A stretch of 64,000 nucleotides of DNA from Haliotis asinina (taxonomy: Eukaryota; Mollusca; Gastropoda; Lepetellida; Haliotidae). The stretch lies in assembly GCF_037392515.1 (NCBI RefSeq), contig NC_090291.1, positions 28,940,001-29,004,000 of the forward strand, written 5' to 3'. The notes beneath the pieces were generated by a model. It did not search any database. It worked only from the letters and a program-made list of their open reading frames with translations, and had not been told where the DNA came from. The translations under genes were made by a program, and so were the position numbers. This document shows positions 26,801 through 34,689 of this stretch, one piece after another; within the stretch, counting starts at the first letter, position 1; each line of letters begins with the position of its first letter.

Positions 26801-26950
26801 TTCAATGGATGCTTGCTTTGCCCCGGCAGAAAACTCAATCACGACCAGTGGCTCAAACTGGTCATCAGAATTCTTTACTCCAGAACGAAGGACATCCTCA
26901 ACACGTGGACTCCTTGTCTCCATGGTGAGAGGACTGCCAATACTAGTCAT
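6802..26950 (-). CDS. ANO10: Anoctamin-10 (TMEM16K) gene, 12 coding exons
   Basis: Anoctamins are ten-helix membrane proteins acting as Ca2+-activated lipid scramblases or ion channels; ANO10 is the ER-associated member, mutated in human recessive ataxia (SCAR10), and Drosophila Axs belongs to the same branch. Coding exons in transcript order: 26717-26950, 17874-18009, 17185-17322, 16683-16805, 15425-15997, 14987-15042, 14093-14167, 13170-13376, 12459-12650, 11093-11227, 10694-10810, 6802-6885. I derived each junction from GT/AG sites and phase; the first eleven give 662 codons in one continuous frame, close to the 660 residues of human ANO10 as remembered. Family motifs seen: FEPLVVIEF, YPGKSI, QLFPLHDED, FEEPRARFHG, LELFLQFGY, MTNCALIGM. 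Ten hydrophobic segments lie between about residues 215 and 640. Introns range from 282 bp to 8.7 kb. The C-terminal exon frame is uncertain. The start ATG lies 7 nt inside an exon whose acceptor is visible, so exon 1 is non-coding and unlocated. Confidence 0.95.
7259..7328 (+). repeat. GA-rich microsatellite
   Basis: Interrupted (GA)n purine tract following CACCCACACCCAC. Confidence 0.95.
7681..7924 (-). repeat. SINE family B copy
   Basis: Reading on the minus strand, a core with GGATTGTCTGGTCC is followed by the tail AGCTGGAATATTAATGAG and ends CTCACTCAC. About 244 bp, nearly full length; in ANO10's last intron. Confidence 0.9.
7925..10389. other. Remainder of the last ANO10 intron
   Basis: AT-rich; one palindrome at 8715-8744. 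Possible small exons with good splice sites on the minus strand (about 8450-8490 and 10130-10190) do not give a usable frame for the C-terminus. Confidence 0.5.
8715..8744. repeat. Palindrome CAGAGACCATAT, locus 1
   Basis: Perfect 12-bp arms CAGAGACCATAT and ATATGGTCTCTG around a 6-nt loop. The same arms recur near 50.7 and 63.8 kb. Confidence 0.9.
10390..10494. mobile_element. Palindromic MITE, copy 1
   Basis: 105 bp with ends GGGTCCTGTTACCCAAAGC and the complement of GGGCCTTGTTTCAGAAAGC, and an inner inverted pair CGACTGTCGTAA/TTACGACAGTCG. It lies in ANO10's last intron. Confidence 0.8.
10539..10643. mobile_element. Palindromic MITE, copy 2 (tandem)
   Basis: Same 105-bp length as the copy 149 bp to the left, and the flank TGTCAAAT.AAGAAACTGA is duplicated too. 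The pair therefore arose by tandem duplication of MITE plus flank, not by two insertions. Confidence 0.8.
10694..10810 (-). CDS. ANO10: ANO10 coding exon 11 (TM10)
   Basis: 117 nt, phase 0, acceptor TGTTGCAG, donor GAG/GTAAGT. Encodes the rest of TM10, then FFIPDVPKWVELQIARQEY, matching FAIPDKPRHIQMKLARLEF of ANO10, and a cytosolic helix ending MLKE. Confidence 0.93.
11093..11227 (-). CDS. ANO10: ANO10 coding exon 10
   Basis: 135 nt, phase 0, acceptor TTTGCAG, donor GAG/GTAGGG. Encodes VAFEIIGVISVMTNCALIGM and VLIFVAVE, covering a late transmembrane helix and the start of the last one. Confidence 0.95.
12459..12650 (-). CDS. ANO10: ANO10 coding exon 9 (TM7, Ca2+-site helix)
   Basis: 192 nt, phase 0, acceptor TTTGTAG, donor CAG/GTAAAT. 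Encodes DDYLELFLQFGY and LLNNITEIRTDAFKM. By alignment to TMEM16A, Asp519, Glu522, Glu551 and Asp555 sit at the acidic Ca2+ ligand positions of TM7 and TM8. RPFSE and NIGAWQ follow. Confidence 0.95.
13170..13376 (-). CDS. ANO10: ANO10 coding exon 8 (TM6)
   Basis: 207 nt, phase 0. Acceptor TTTCTCAG. The donor is GAT/GTCAGT, weak but the only choice that keeps residue spacing to the next exon equal to human ANO10. Encodes LACLLITSQVVGQIREAIVP (TM6), then a basic and charged cytosolic segment. Where human ANO10 has Asn in NQIME, this protein reads GQIRE, with Gly at residue 458 and the Glu kept at 462. Confidence 0.9.
14093..14167 (-). CDS. ANO10: ANO10 coding exon 7 (TM5)
   Basis: 75 nt, phase 0 to phase 0, acceptor CTGTTTCAG, donor AGT/GTAAGT. 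Encodes FDFVNCFISLFYVAFYMQD, the TM5 helix with the family's NCF.SLFY.AF pattern. Confidence 0.92.
14303..14402 (-). repeat. SINE family A 5' part
   Basis: On the minus strand GGGTAGCCTAGTGGTTAAAG, a B-box-like GAGTTCGATTCCCCAC, then a break before the tail. In an ANO10 intron. Confidence 0.83.
14633..14779 (-). repeat. SINE family A copy
   Basis: GTGAGTGACTTTAGTTTTAT at the plus-strand left end, GCAATATTCCAGTAATATA, and AACCACTAGGCTACAACACC at the right. A GAT microsatellite follows within 10 bp. Confidence 0.85.
14785..14857 (+). repeat. (AAG)n(ATG)n microsatellite
   Basis: A few AAG units followed by about 20 GAT units, in an ANO10 intron. Confidence 0.97.
14987..15042 (-). CDS. ANO10: ANO10 coding exon 6 (56 nt)
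   Basis: Small exon, phase 1 to phase 0, acceptor TTTTATTGCAG, donor CTG/GTGAGT. Encodes ENHRYQSAYDNHFTIKLVL, nearly identical in pattern to the ENHRLESAYQNH segment of ANO10 before TM5. Too short to appear as an open frame with its own start. Confidence 0.92.
15425..15997 (-). CDS. ANO10: ANO10 coding exon 5 (TM1-TM4)
   Basis: 573 nt, the largest exon; acceptor TTTTTTTGCAG, donor GTAAGG, phase 1 to phase 1. It covers residues about 211-401, with RIQKYFGEKIGIYF leading into TM1, FAVFNLIWSTIFLEAWKR as TM2, FEEPRARFHGTLG in the loop, and TM3 and TM4 after it. Open translation runs on past the donor to a later stop, but the next exon (ENHRYQSAYDNH) fits only when splicing occurs after GATTGGG. 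Confidence 0.95.
16362..16493 (+). repeat. GA/GAAA-rich purine tract
   Basis: Almost uninterrupted purines over about 130 bp with GAGA and GAAA units; in an ANO10 intron. Confidence 0.93.
16501..16588 (-). repeat. SINE family A fragment
   Basis: CGTGAGTGGCTGAGG, ATCCATGTGAGGAATCAAAC and a decayed head with TGCTACCC; preceded by a GA-rich tract. Confidence 0.6.
16683..16805 (-). CDS. ANO10: ANO10 coding exon 4
   Basis: 123 nt, phase 1 to phase 1, acceptor TTCCAG, donor GTTAGT. Encodes IVLQLFPLHDEDTLKNLADD and ends near RQPI. Found by reading the minus strand between neighbouring exons: it supplies the roughly 40 residues otherwise missing, and both junctions preserve phase. Confidence 0.9.
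17185..17322 (-). CDS. ANO10: ANO10 coding exon 3
   Basis: 138 nt, phase 1 to phase 1, acceptor GTTGCAG, donor GTAGGG. Contains MAEKQKIILKELEGIRA and IPGYEQHRLYPGKSI; the PGY...LYPGKS stretch is a clear ANO10 signature. The donor was chosen because it keeps phase and the spacing to the next exon's QLFPLHD motif equals that in the human protein as remembered. Confidence 0.9.
17651..17838 (+). repeat. SINE family A (tRNA-like head) copy
   Basis: Head GAAGCCTAAGATTTAAAGC with a B-box-like GGGTTTGATTC, then GATATTGCTGGAATATTGCT, then (CTCA)n. In the ANO10 intron 33 bp from coding exon 2. Confidence 0.85.
17874..18009 (-). CDS. ANO10: ANO10 coding exon 2
   Basis: 136 nt, starts in phase 0 after TTATTGCAG and ends in phase 1 before GTGAGT. 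It encodes LYIGASSERLL, aligning with the LYLVGAS segment of ANO10, part of the cytosolic domain. It is separated from the previous exon by the 8.7-kb intron that holds two minisatellites. Confidence 0.9.
18426..18695 (-). repeat. SINE family B copy, best preserved
   Basis: About 270 bp. Starts (minus strand) GACCCGTAAAGGTCCCGGGG, contains CGTAAGAGGCGACTAACGGG, GATCACTGGATTGTCTGGTC and GCTGGAATATTGCTAAGTGC, and ends AACTCACTCAC. CpGs are retained, so it is relatively young. Confidence 0.93.
19401..24057 (+). repeat. 31-bp minisatellite, about 150 units
   Basis: Unit approximately GATGTCCCAGATGTTGGTGG followed by AGATAAGTATG. Variants include 32-bp units with an extra G before ATGTCC, TTGCTAGAG or TTGCTGGAG units, and units with a 12-bp internal duplication (GATGAGTATGGA). 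Blocks of several units recur together, for example at 19554-19680, 20340-20460 and 20560-20660, a higher-order structure. 31 is not divisible by three, so long open frames with a 31-residue period on the minus strand (His-Pro-Tyr-Leu-Ser rich) are by-products, not genes. Confidence 0.97.
24584..24603 (+). repeat. Poly-C run of 20
   Basis: Twenty consecutive cytosines between AATT and ATTTTTGG. Confidence 0.97.
25861..26452 (+). repeat. 40-bp minisatellite, about 14 units
   Basis: Unit approximately CCATGGTGTCAGAACCATCA followed by TGTCTGAACCACTGTCTGCA; strict 40-bp spacing is visible from 26041 to 26281, with degenerate edges. It lies about 260 bp from ANO10 coding exon 1. Confidence 0.95.
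26717..26950 (-). CDS. ANO10: ANO10 coding exon 1 (N-terminus)
   Basis: Encodes residues 1-78, phase 0 at its end. The exon itself begins at 26957 after a TTTCAG acceptor, so only 7 nt of 5' UTR precede the ATG. The donor is AAG/GTATGAG. It contains FEPLVVIEF and EWLMARI, matching the cytosolic N-terminal domain of ANO10. An in-frame Met at residue 10 is an alternative start. The N-terminal extension before residue 30 is longer than I recall for the human protein. Confidence 0.9.
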
Positions 26951-27424
26951 GCTATATCTGAAACACAGCAGTGTGAGTGAATGTCTGTACAGTTCAAACG
27001 ACATTTTATCAGCATTACTAAAACTCCATTTCACAATTTAACAATTCTGAATACATCAGAGTAACATTCTACTATATCACAAAAATATTTAATTAATCAA
27101 GTCTAGACAATGAAAATGCACGATTAAATACACAATGTTGGCCATAAAACCACGGGATACTTTTCAGTCAAATGGGACCCCCCATTTAGCAGCTTTGATA
27201 AGATCAGGTTTCCATAAGACTAACAACATAAGACAGAAATATCTCCCAGTTCACATGAACTGACTAAATCCACCTAATGCAAAATAGTAACAAAAAAAGC
27301 TTAATTTAATATCACACTGCTAACAGACTATGAAAGTTTGAATTTCTATATCATGACACAAATCCTACTCTTAACTCATTAAGGCCGAGAGCGGCATATA
27401 TGCGGCAAATTAATTAGCTTCTCT

Positions 27425-27545
27425 CAGCGAGAGCCGCGTATTGGGGGTAATAAAAAGCACCTCTTATTCAGTGAGAGCCGCATATTGGGGGTTATGAAAA
27501 GCACATCTCATTCAGCGAGAGCCGCGTATTGGGGGTTTTACATTT
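27425..27545 (+). repeat. Subterminal 44-bp direct repeats
   Basis: Copies start at 27425, 27469 and 27513, each CAG(C/T)GAGAGCCGC(G/A)TATTG; the third is truncated. Clustered subterminal repeats are typical transposase-binding regions of DNA transposons. Confidence 0.8.
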
Positions 27546-28844
27546 TAAATTCGTGCTGTGCCTATAATTTCAATCAATGTAGCAGTAATGATCAAAGATT
27601 AGCCTTTCCTACGAGAGAGATTACTTTCTGTGTTAATCAGAAGAACTATTAATGTGTTTTGATAACAATTTCTTGCAATGTCGGGGGCTTATACAGGCAA
27701 ATGAACACATGTCTGCGAGAAAAGGGATTATGAGATGTTGTTACAGGAGATATGTGTTTGTTACTCGTCATTGGGAGTGAATACTAAGATACTATGTTTG
27801 CACATTGATTGAATTAACGGTTTAACGGTGACAAGGTTACAAAGCCTTCTCCTAAATTAAATCATTCATTCATTCGTTGTAATAGTACATATAACGAATC
27901 GTAGACATAAATAGCAATACTGTATTACACTCGTGTAGATTTGAAATAAACCAAGTTACTAATTTAGACCTAATTCATTTGCGACTATTGATTTTTAAAG
28001 TTGACAATAATACATAATCGAATATGAAGTGATAACTCTTGCATCTACTCATAATATACATATATAGTACACATAAACCATACAAAGGTAACTGGGGTAT
28101 TTTGTTCAAGCTGTTTCATGCTGATTTGAAATGTGATTTTTCAATGCAATTTACATAAGCATTGTGTAAGAAACGTTTGTATTTGATCCCTGTAATTATC
28201 TTATCCTGTGTAATGATCACGTGTATCAGATCCATAGTCAATAAAAGGAGGATAATATATCAGTTACGGGATTGATGCGTGTAATCATTCAATCAGACAA
28301 CACTAAATATATGGACACCTCTTTCAACCTCAAAATAACAGACTCTGGTCGATTGCATGTCCAGGTAAACTTTTGTCCCGTGACAAGTGTAAAACAAACT
28401 TATGCGCTGCTACATCATTGGACAACCTGTTTTGTGGAGTCACGCCCATTGCCAATCTTCTGAACCTCGTTTGCTTTCAAAACAAATATGAGTATGCCCA
28501 TCTTCATAAATATTTGGGGAGATTCAACTACAAGTGTATACATCACAATAAATCAGTATCGTGTTACTTTTTTAATTCTATAATACATGTACTTGAATTA
28601 TGATATTTATTCGTAACAATGTACAGATTATATTGAAATGTTCGGCAAGCCATTATGTTTGATGTACAAGTATTGCGCGCAAAAAGTATACGCAAATAAG
28701 TACTATCTCTACTCAATGATTGGATTGGGTTATCCGGGGTAAAAATATTCGGATTGTAGCGCTTTGAGCGCTTCAAAAAAAATAATAAACTCGTCAAAGT
28801 GCTTGTTAGTCCTACGTGTACATTTCAGGCATCCTCACGATTAT

Positions 28845-29345
28845 GTATGTTCACGATACACAAACTTTTGATGTGATAGCTAGAGTTGATAAAGCAGAAA
28901 TCTAGCATATCGATTGGTCAACGATCTAACCAATAGTCAATCTGTATCCAAGCTGTCTAGTGACCGAACGTACTCTTCAGAAATTTAGCCCACGCCCCAT
29001 CACCTGTCATTTCCAATGTGACAGGTATTTCATGATACGATTGGTCATAGATAACAAATCAGGGACTATATTGAACAGTTAAGATACAAAACGTCCTATT
29101 CGGGAACTTTGATGACGCCCATCCCATGACCCTTTGTCTTATGTATGTGCAAGGAATAGCATTATTCAATATGTATGCATGTATGTTCGTATATTTTCTG
29201 CGTTAAATCTAGATGAACCAAAGCGACAAACTGAATCTGTTATATGTAAGTCACAGGCTAGCTTATTAGTACTTTCCTGAAAATATTCAGTATACACTAG
29301 CAATGTATCAGCAAAAAACGCTTCTTTCATAGATTATTATGCATG
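28845..29345 (+). repeat. Internal duplication, copy A
   Basis: Matches 29850-30330 over about 500 bp with many substitutions. Shared landmarks include ATTGGTCAACGAT, AATCTGTA, CTCTTCAGAAATTTAG, CCACGCCCCATCACC, ACGATTGGTCA and TGACAAACT. Copy A also has an ACCTGTCA...TGACAGGT palindrome. CCAAT/ATTGG and CACGCCC motifs make it promoter-like. Confidence 0.75.
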
Positions 29346-29647
29346 TGCGTAAATTCGTCTTTACTGCCATTGACATAGATGTTTTGAACAATTTAATCTC
29401 TCACAATGATATGAGAGTTACATCATTTGGTTTAAGTATGTCTTACATACAATGAAACGAACTGGCAAACGTCGAGACATCAAATGCAGATGTTCAAGCT
29501 GTGATGTGTTTTTGTGCGTTGACTGTTTTGAGGCCTACCAAAAAGACTTGTTCCAAGGACGATAACGCTTTATGCACTAGTTGTGTTGTACAAATGGTAC
29601 CGTATACCATTCTTGTCAGTTGTTGGGCACAATGTGTGAAGCCCGCG

Positions 29648-29698
29648 CGATACTGCTGGAATATAGCTAAAATCGCTGTTAAACTAAATTCACTCATT
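29648..29698 (+). repeat. SINE 3'-tail fragment
   Basis: GCTGGAATATAGCTAAAATC followed by AAACTAAATTCACTCATTC is the shared 3' tail of the SINEs in this window, without a head. Confidence 0.6.
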
Positions 29699-29849
29699 CT
29701 GTTCAATTGTTGCATTTCAGTCGTTATTCTGTTACATTTCCAAAATACTAAGACATGTGTGTTCACCATCTGAGAACGAATACACTCATCATAGTGTCAG
29801 TCTACTCCCATATGTCTTATGTGTTTCTTTCATACATCATTACAGAACT

Positions 29850-30330
29850 GATGTTATGTTTACAATACACAAATTGTTGCATGATAGTTGATACAGCCGA
29901 AACACAACATAGCCATTGGTCAACGATGAAGCCAATAATCAATCTGTACCCTATCACTTTGAGTGTCCAAACGTGCTCTTCAGAAATTTAGGCCACGCCC
30001 CATCACCTTGCCCTTCCTATGTGACAGGTTCTCACGATACGATTGGTCAAAGTATCAGCCAATATAATGAGTGAGATATAAAATGTTACATTCAGAAAAC
30101 TTTATCCCATCGCATTTGTTTAACGTTGAGTGATGATAAATGTATCATGCAATATGTATGTGTATGAATGGTGATGTATGTTTGCAGCGTTAAGTTCAGA
30201 TGAACAAAGTGACAAACTATAAATCTCTATATGTTCCATGTTACTTACACACCTACTGATACTTTCCTTGAAATAGTCAGTAAGCATGAGCAATGTATTG
30301 GCAAAAAATATAAACGATTATAATGCAAGA
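29850..30330 (+). repeat. Internal duplication, copy B
   Basis: Diverged partner of 28845-29345, about 1 kb downstream. Keeps the ATTGGTCAACGAT, CCACGCCCCATCACC and ACGATTGGTCA landmarks and adds a TATAAAA about 35 bp after the last ATTGG. A SINE-tail fragment lies between the two copies at about 29650-29700. Confidence 0.75.
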
Positions 30331-31216
30331 CCCCCTCTTTTTAAACTCTATTATAAATAATATATTATAAGTCAGTCAATACGATGAGAGAGACTGGAGG
30401 AATTTGTATATTTGTTCATCTCGTACGTACAAAGACCGCGTAGGTGTTGATAAAAATACAGCACACACTGGCAAAGGGGTATGAGAGACACAGGTAATAA
30501 ATTACATGAAATGCTGTAATATATGTATTCACATCGGCCTCTTTCCCATTTACATCTTTACGACACAATTAAATAATCAGTACTTGTTTGTGAGACTAGA
30601 CAGTTTCCTGTCACATCCGAGACCTGCCAGGGAAATCAGGCATGATTAGCACTAATTAGCCTCGTTGCAGCAATCAGGCAGTCAGCGAGGGGTGCCAGGT
30701 GTTGGGCAGTGGAGCAGCTCCAGGGCTTAATGAGTTAATAGCCTGTTTGCATTCAATAGAATAGACACCACTCTAATAATGGCAAATATTAACAGTATGA
30801 GATTTCTTAATTAGAGACTGTACAAGCATGGACTAGTTTCTCAGATCACTGTGGTTTCATATATATATTTCCTGAACAGTGTAGATACTATTTCAAGTGG
30901 GTGTGTAACACCTGTATGAGTCAGGTTCACCAAGCAGTGAGTGGAGTATCAGATATCCTTCCTTGTCATTCAACATTCTGCTGCTAATAATATCAGACCA
31001 GTTCCCATCTCATGACAGGTGAAGTATGAAATCCTAGAGAATTGTTTATTATCATGAAAGTTTTTACGTTGTTTTGTGGATGAGATCAAGTTTTGTTGAA
31101 TTACATCTAAAGTAAAGAAAGCTAGTGGTGTGAGTTGACAGTAATAGAAATAAATAATAGGCCATTTATATTGTCACAGTGCTTCCTGAGTTCAAAGTGC
31201 TTCCTGAGCTCAATCT

Positions 31217-31340
31217 AAAACCACAGGGGCATGTATCACTTAGAACCAAGGTTTATCACTATATAGCACTAAGGCAGGGTCTATACACCTTTATGTCTTT
31301 CCAACACTGTTTCTAAGTGAAACACATCCCTGTGGTTAAA
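31217..31340. mobile_element. Foldback element
   Basis: AACCACAGGGGCATGTATCA and the following ACTTAGAA at the left pair with TTCTAAGTGAAACACATCCC and TGTGGTT at the right, about 25 of 29 positions, around a 65-bp centre. No coding capacity. Confidence 0.65.
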
Positions 31341-32308
31341 ACTATACACTGATGGTAGGTACTGATGATTAAAAGTCACTTGTAATAGAGAAATAGATGA
31401 CTCTTGAGTCATGTTTGAATGTACTTTAGGAAGGAGATGTTGTGTTAGTGCTTCTTTCTCTCAGATAACATTGAATCATGTATGATTCAGAAATTACTGA
31501 TGTTTTAAGAATGCAAATCAATGGAATCTAAATCTGAATTCAAATCTAAATTCATTTTCTTGTGTTGTCTCCAAAATGCAGTGATGGCTAAAAAAGATTT
31601 GCCCAGAAGTCCAATAAATAAACCCCTGTGAATATTAAGAAGGGGAATTACGCTGCGGTGATTTTACTAAGACGATATCTGTAGGAAAAAGAGCAAGATG
31701 CAAGATTCCAATTGTTTGATTCACACAGGTTTGCTGAAGTGTACGATCCGAAGTCCATGCTTCAAACAGTTCAAAATTAACACTGAGGGGTTTGGTAAGA
31801 TACACACCTTGTTCACTGGTCCCTCAGGGCCCATGAGTTGAACATCAACCCATGCACCCCTCATGATCAGCAAAAAAACTTATTTAGACCACCAAACTAT
31901 ATCCCATTAAAATTAGAACTTTCACTTAGCTTATTCTATGTGTTAATACGTTTCTTCAACATGTTGACATATTTCTCCTATGTATCAAGATCCAAGGAAG
32001 CCGCTATACACAGTCAAGTAAGATGAACATACTTGGCATCTCTGATCATCCATGATTCCATTATCCTTATCAAGATACACTTAAACACTGTTCTGCCAAA
32101 CACTAGGATCTCAAACTTACTGTTGTCTCAAAGAAAAAGCTTGGTCCCTGCATGTTCTTCAAAGTGTCATCAATTACCGATTGTGGTGCACTCTAGCCAG
32201 TTAGAAGAACAGATCCAGGATGTTTAACATCACAGAATGGAGAAACGATACTCTAGATTGTCAAGGTCACTTTCCTGACAAAACAGTCTACAAACATCTT
32301 AATGTTCC

Positions 32309-32331
32309 GTGAGAGAGAGAGAGAGAGAGAG

Positions 32332-32363
<32 letters not shown>

Positions 32364-32365
32364 GG
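32309..32365 (+). repeat. (GA)n microsatellite with A-run interruption
   Basis: Two GA blocks separated by a run of nine A residues. Confidence 0.95.
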
Positions 32366-32367
32366 AG

Positions 32368-32462
32368 GTTTTACACAACTTTTAACAATATTCAAGTAAT
32401 ATCATGGGTGGGAGCGCACCAGAAATGGGCTTTGCACATATCGATTCATACAGTAGAGCATT
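32368..32462 (-). repeat. SINE family A tail part
   Basis: AACAATATTCAAGTAATATC and CACCAGAAATGGGCTTTGCA; next to a GA microsatellite. Confidence 0.65.
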
Positions 32463-33554
32463 CACTAGAAACATAAACTCAATTGTAGATAGTGTTCGTT
32501 TCTTGTCAACAGATTGTTCTGACTCATCCCAGTGCTTACTGTTACTGTTACTGTTGCTGAAGGGAGAGTCCCATTACACTGAAAACATATAACACTAGTC
32601 AACTGTCTTACATTTCACCGCAGTACAACACCAGCAAAACATGTAGTCAAAATCACATCAAACCAGTCATTTCAAAGTCAATCAGATCATACAGGAAGGG
32701 AGCCAGTTTTTCATATGTAAGCAAGACTATAGTCACAATGATGAAGGCATCTCATTTTTTAAAAATATTTACAAAATTTATGAAGTGTCTGATTATGGAA
32801 GTTCTACTGACAGTGGCTGCAGACATGGTGGGATATACTGGCCTCTGAGCTAGTCTAGACATTGCTACAATTCCTACAGACTGATAAAATATGACTAATC
32901 TAAATAATTTGCTAAATGAAACATGGTAGAAGCCATATGCTCTTTGTTGATGATTATGCATAGAGACGCCATACTGTTTCCTGAGCGTTTGAAAGATATT
33001 TATCACACAGCTGACAGTCAGTCTGAGCAATAGTGGTGTGCACAATGATCTTTTATTGTTGAACATACAAGAATGAACTATATTCATGAAGCTCAAAAAC
33101 TGCCTTCTTTGTTTCTGTATTATTTTGTTTAAGAAAGTACACAAGGATATCCCCAAAATATGATAGCAGTCTGGACCAAACAATTAAGTGACTGATATCA
33201 TGACCACATCATTTCGTGTACATTGACTAGGGCTGCGCAATATAACTGGTTTATTGCTACATGTATTAACAGGTTCAAACATGAAACGATACAGATTGTG
33301 ATATGGTGATCAATAACCAGAACAATTGACATGCATTCAGAAAACCTTGAAACACTCAGTAAAATACAGATAACCTTTCATTTGTGCCAGATATTATTTA
33401 CATGTTTATTTTGTCATTAATAAAGGGTTTAATTAATGCTTGATAGAGTATATTGATTTTTCTGGTTTTGCTTTTAGAAATCAAGCATTAACTCAACTGT
33501 AAGTAGTATTTTACTTGATAAAACTTCACACAATATACTGCAATACATATCACA

Positions 33555-33677
33555 AAATATGCTGTCGCATCACAATACATCGCAATAGATCACAATACAT
33601 TGCAACACATCGCAATAGATCACAATACATTGCAACACATTGCAATAGATCACAATACATTGCAACACATCGCAATA
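33555..33677 (+). repeat. Short tandem array, about 30-bp period
   Basis: Repeated CGCAATAGATCACAATACAT and TTGCAACACAT blocks, about four units. Confidence 0.8.
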
Positions 33678-33708
33678 TGAACATTTTCTGTAATACCCTG
33701 CCTTAATA

Positions 33709-34070
33709 TTGACAAGCTAATCTAATCGGCACAAAGTAACATATACCTCTTCATGGCTCCTAGCTTAATTACTGGTGACATCTCTTACCCTGGACCACCA
33801 AATAAACTCTCATTGGCAGATCCAGAGTGGGGGTCAGCGGGTTTGAACCCCCCTGCCCCCTTTAGAAAATGACTTGTGATCAAATTGGAGATTTATTTGC
33901 ATTGGCAGTACCAATGGGGGATTCAGGGTTCAAACACGCTGGCCCCTCTCCTTTTAAAATTCCTTGATCCGCTCATGACGCTAATTAGCACTTGTAACAT
34001 ATACCACTTCATGCTTCCTATACTGATGACAATTTCTACCCTAAGTCTCCACAGAGTAAACGCAGTACAT
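33709..34070 (+). repeat. Tandem duplication of about 270 bp
   Basis: GTAACATATACCTCTTCATG and GGTGACATCTCTTACCCTGG at 33.74-33.79 kb recur as GTAACATATACCACTTCATG and ATGACAATTTCTACCCTAAG at 33.99-34.04 kb. Each is near a GGGGG...TCAGGG/TCAGCGG GTT.AA.C segment (33826-33866 and 33912-33960), a motif with runs of G and C seen in dispersed animal repeats. Confidence 0.6.
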
Positions 34071-34689
34071 GTAATAAACATCATAACGTGGACTGTACCT
34101 GTAGGGAGACAACAGCGACAAGTCTAGACTGAATCTGAGGACTGGCTATGTTGCGAAATCAATGGACAAGTACAACATTGCCTGGAGTGTCAAGTTACTG
34201 TATTCAAGTCAAACATAAGTGTCCACAATCCTTTGGGTCTATGCTGTTCTCGAACTGGTAATGTCTGATGTACCAAAGGCACAATCACCATTGCTGTGCT
34301 TAAATATACATTGGAATGGTAATCAGTGTTTCATGAAAAGAATTATTAATAATAGGTGACAGGATCAATGGGGTATTTTATGGCTGAAATAACCGTTACA
34401 TCTGTGTTCCTTTTGCTACAAGTCTGAATTTTGCATCTCAACAAATGTCATAAACTTGGGTAGCCTGGAAAAATGAGTGAAACATTAACAGTTCCGGAGT
34501 AGTGGGTGTTCGGGCTGAGCTGGGTGCATGTATAGCTACCATGTACCCCACCTTCCTTTTCCACACACAGGAGGATAAATTTGTAGAACTATATAACAAA
34601 GTGACAGATATGCATTCATTGTCAGACATATTTCAACTAATAAATGTGCCACAGACCATTAAACCATGTCCGGGTTTGGTATACCTTCA

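Larger units (their letters stand above)
27375..30734. mobile_element. Large TTAA-flanked non-coding element
   Basis: Bounded by TTAA at 27371-27374 and 30735-30738, with inverted ends CTCATTAAGGCC and CTCATTAAGCCC and weaker matching for about 12 bp further in. Inside the left end are nearly three 44-bp direct repeats with the motif GAGAGCCGCGTATTGGGGG. There is no ORF resembling a transposase. An internal duplication of about 500 bp occupies much of the right half. An alternative reading puts the boundary at the inner TTAA (27379-27382 and 30727-30730). It sits upstream of the first ANO10 coding exon, presumably in intron 1. Confidence 0.6.
30739..33554. other. Upstream flank, no gene recognised
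   Basis: AT-rich with one foldback element, one GA microsatellite and a SINE fragment. Presumably still ANO10 intron 1. Confidence 0.4.

Noticed and set aside
28845..30330. LTR retrotransposon with 500-bp direct LTRs
   Set aside because: No TG...CA ends, primer-binding site or polypurine tract, and the copies lie inside TTAA-bounded inverted ends.
32752..33183. 143-codon open frame on the minus strand
   Set aside because: No domain or compositional sign of coding, AT-rich with no splice sites, and flanked by repeats.
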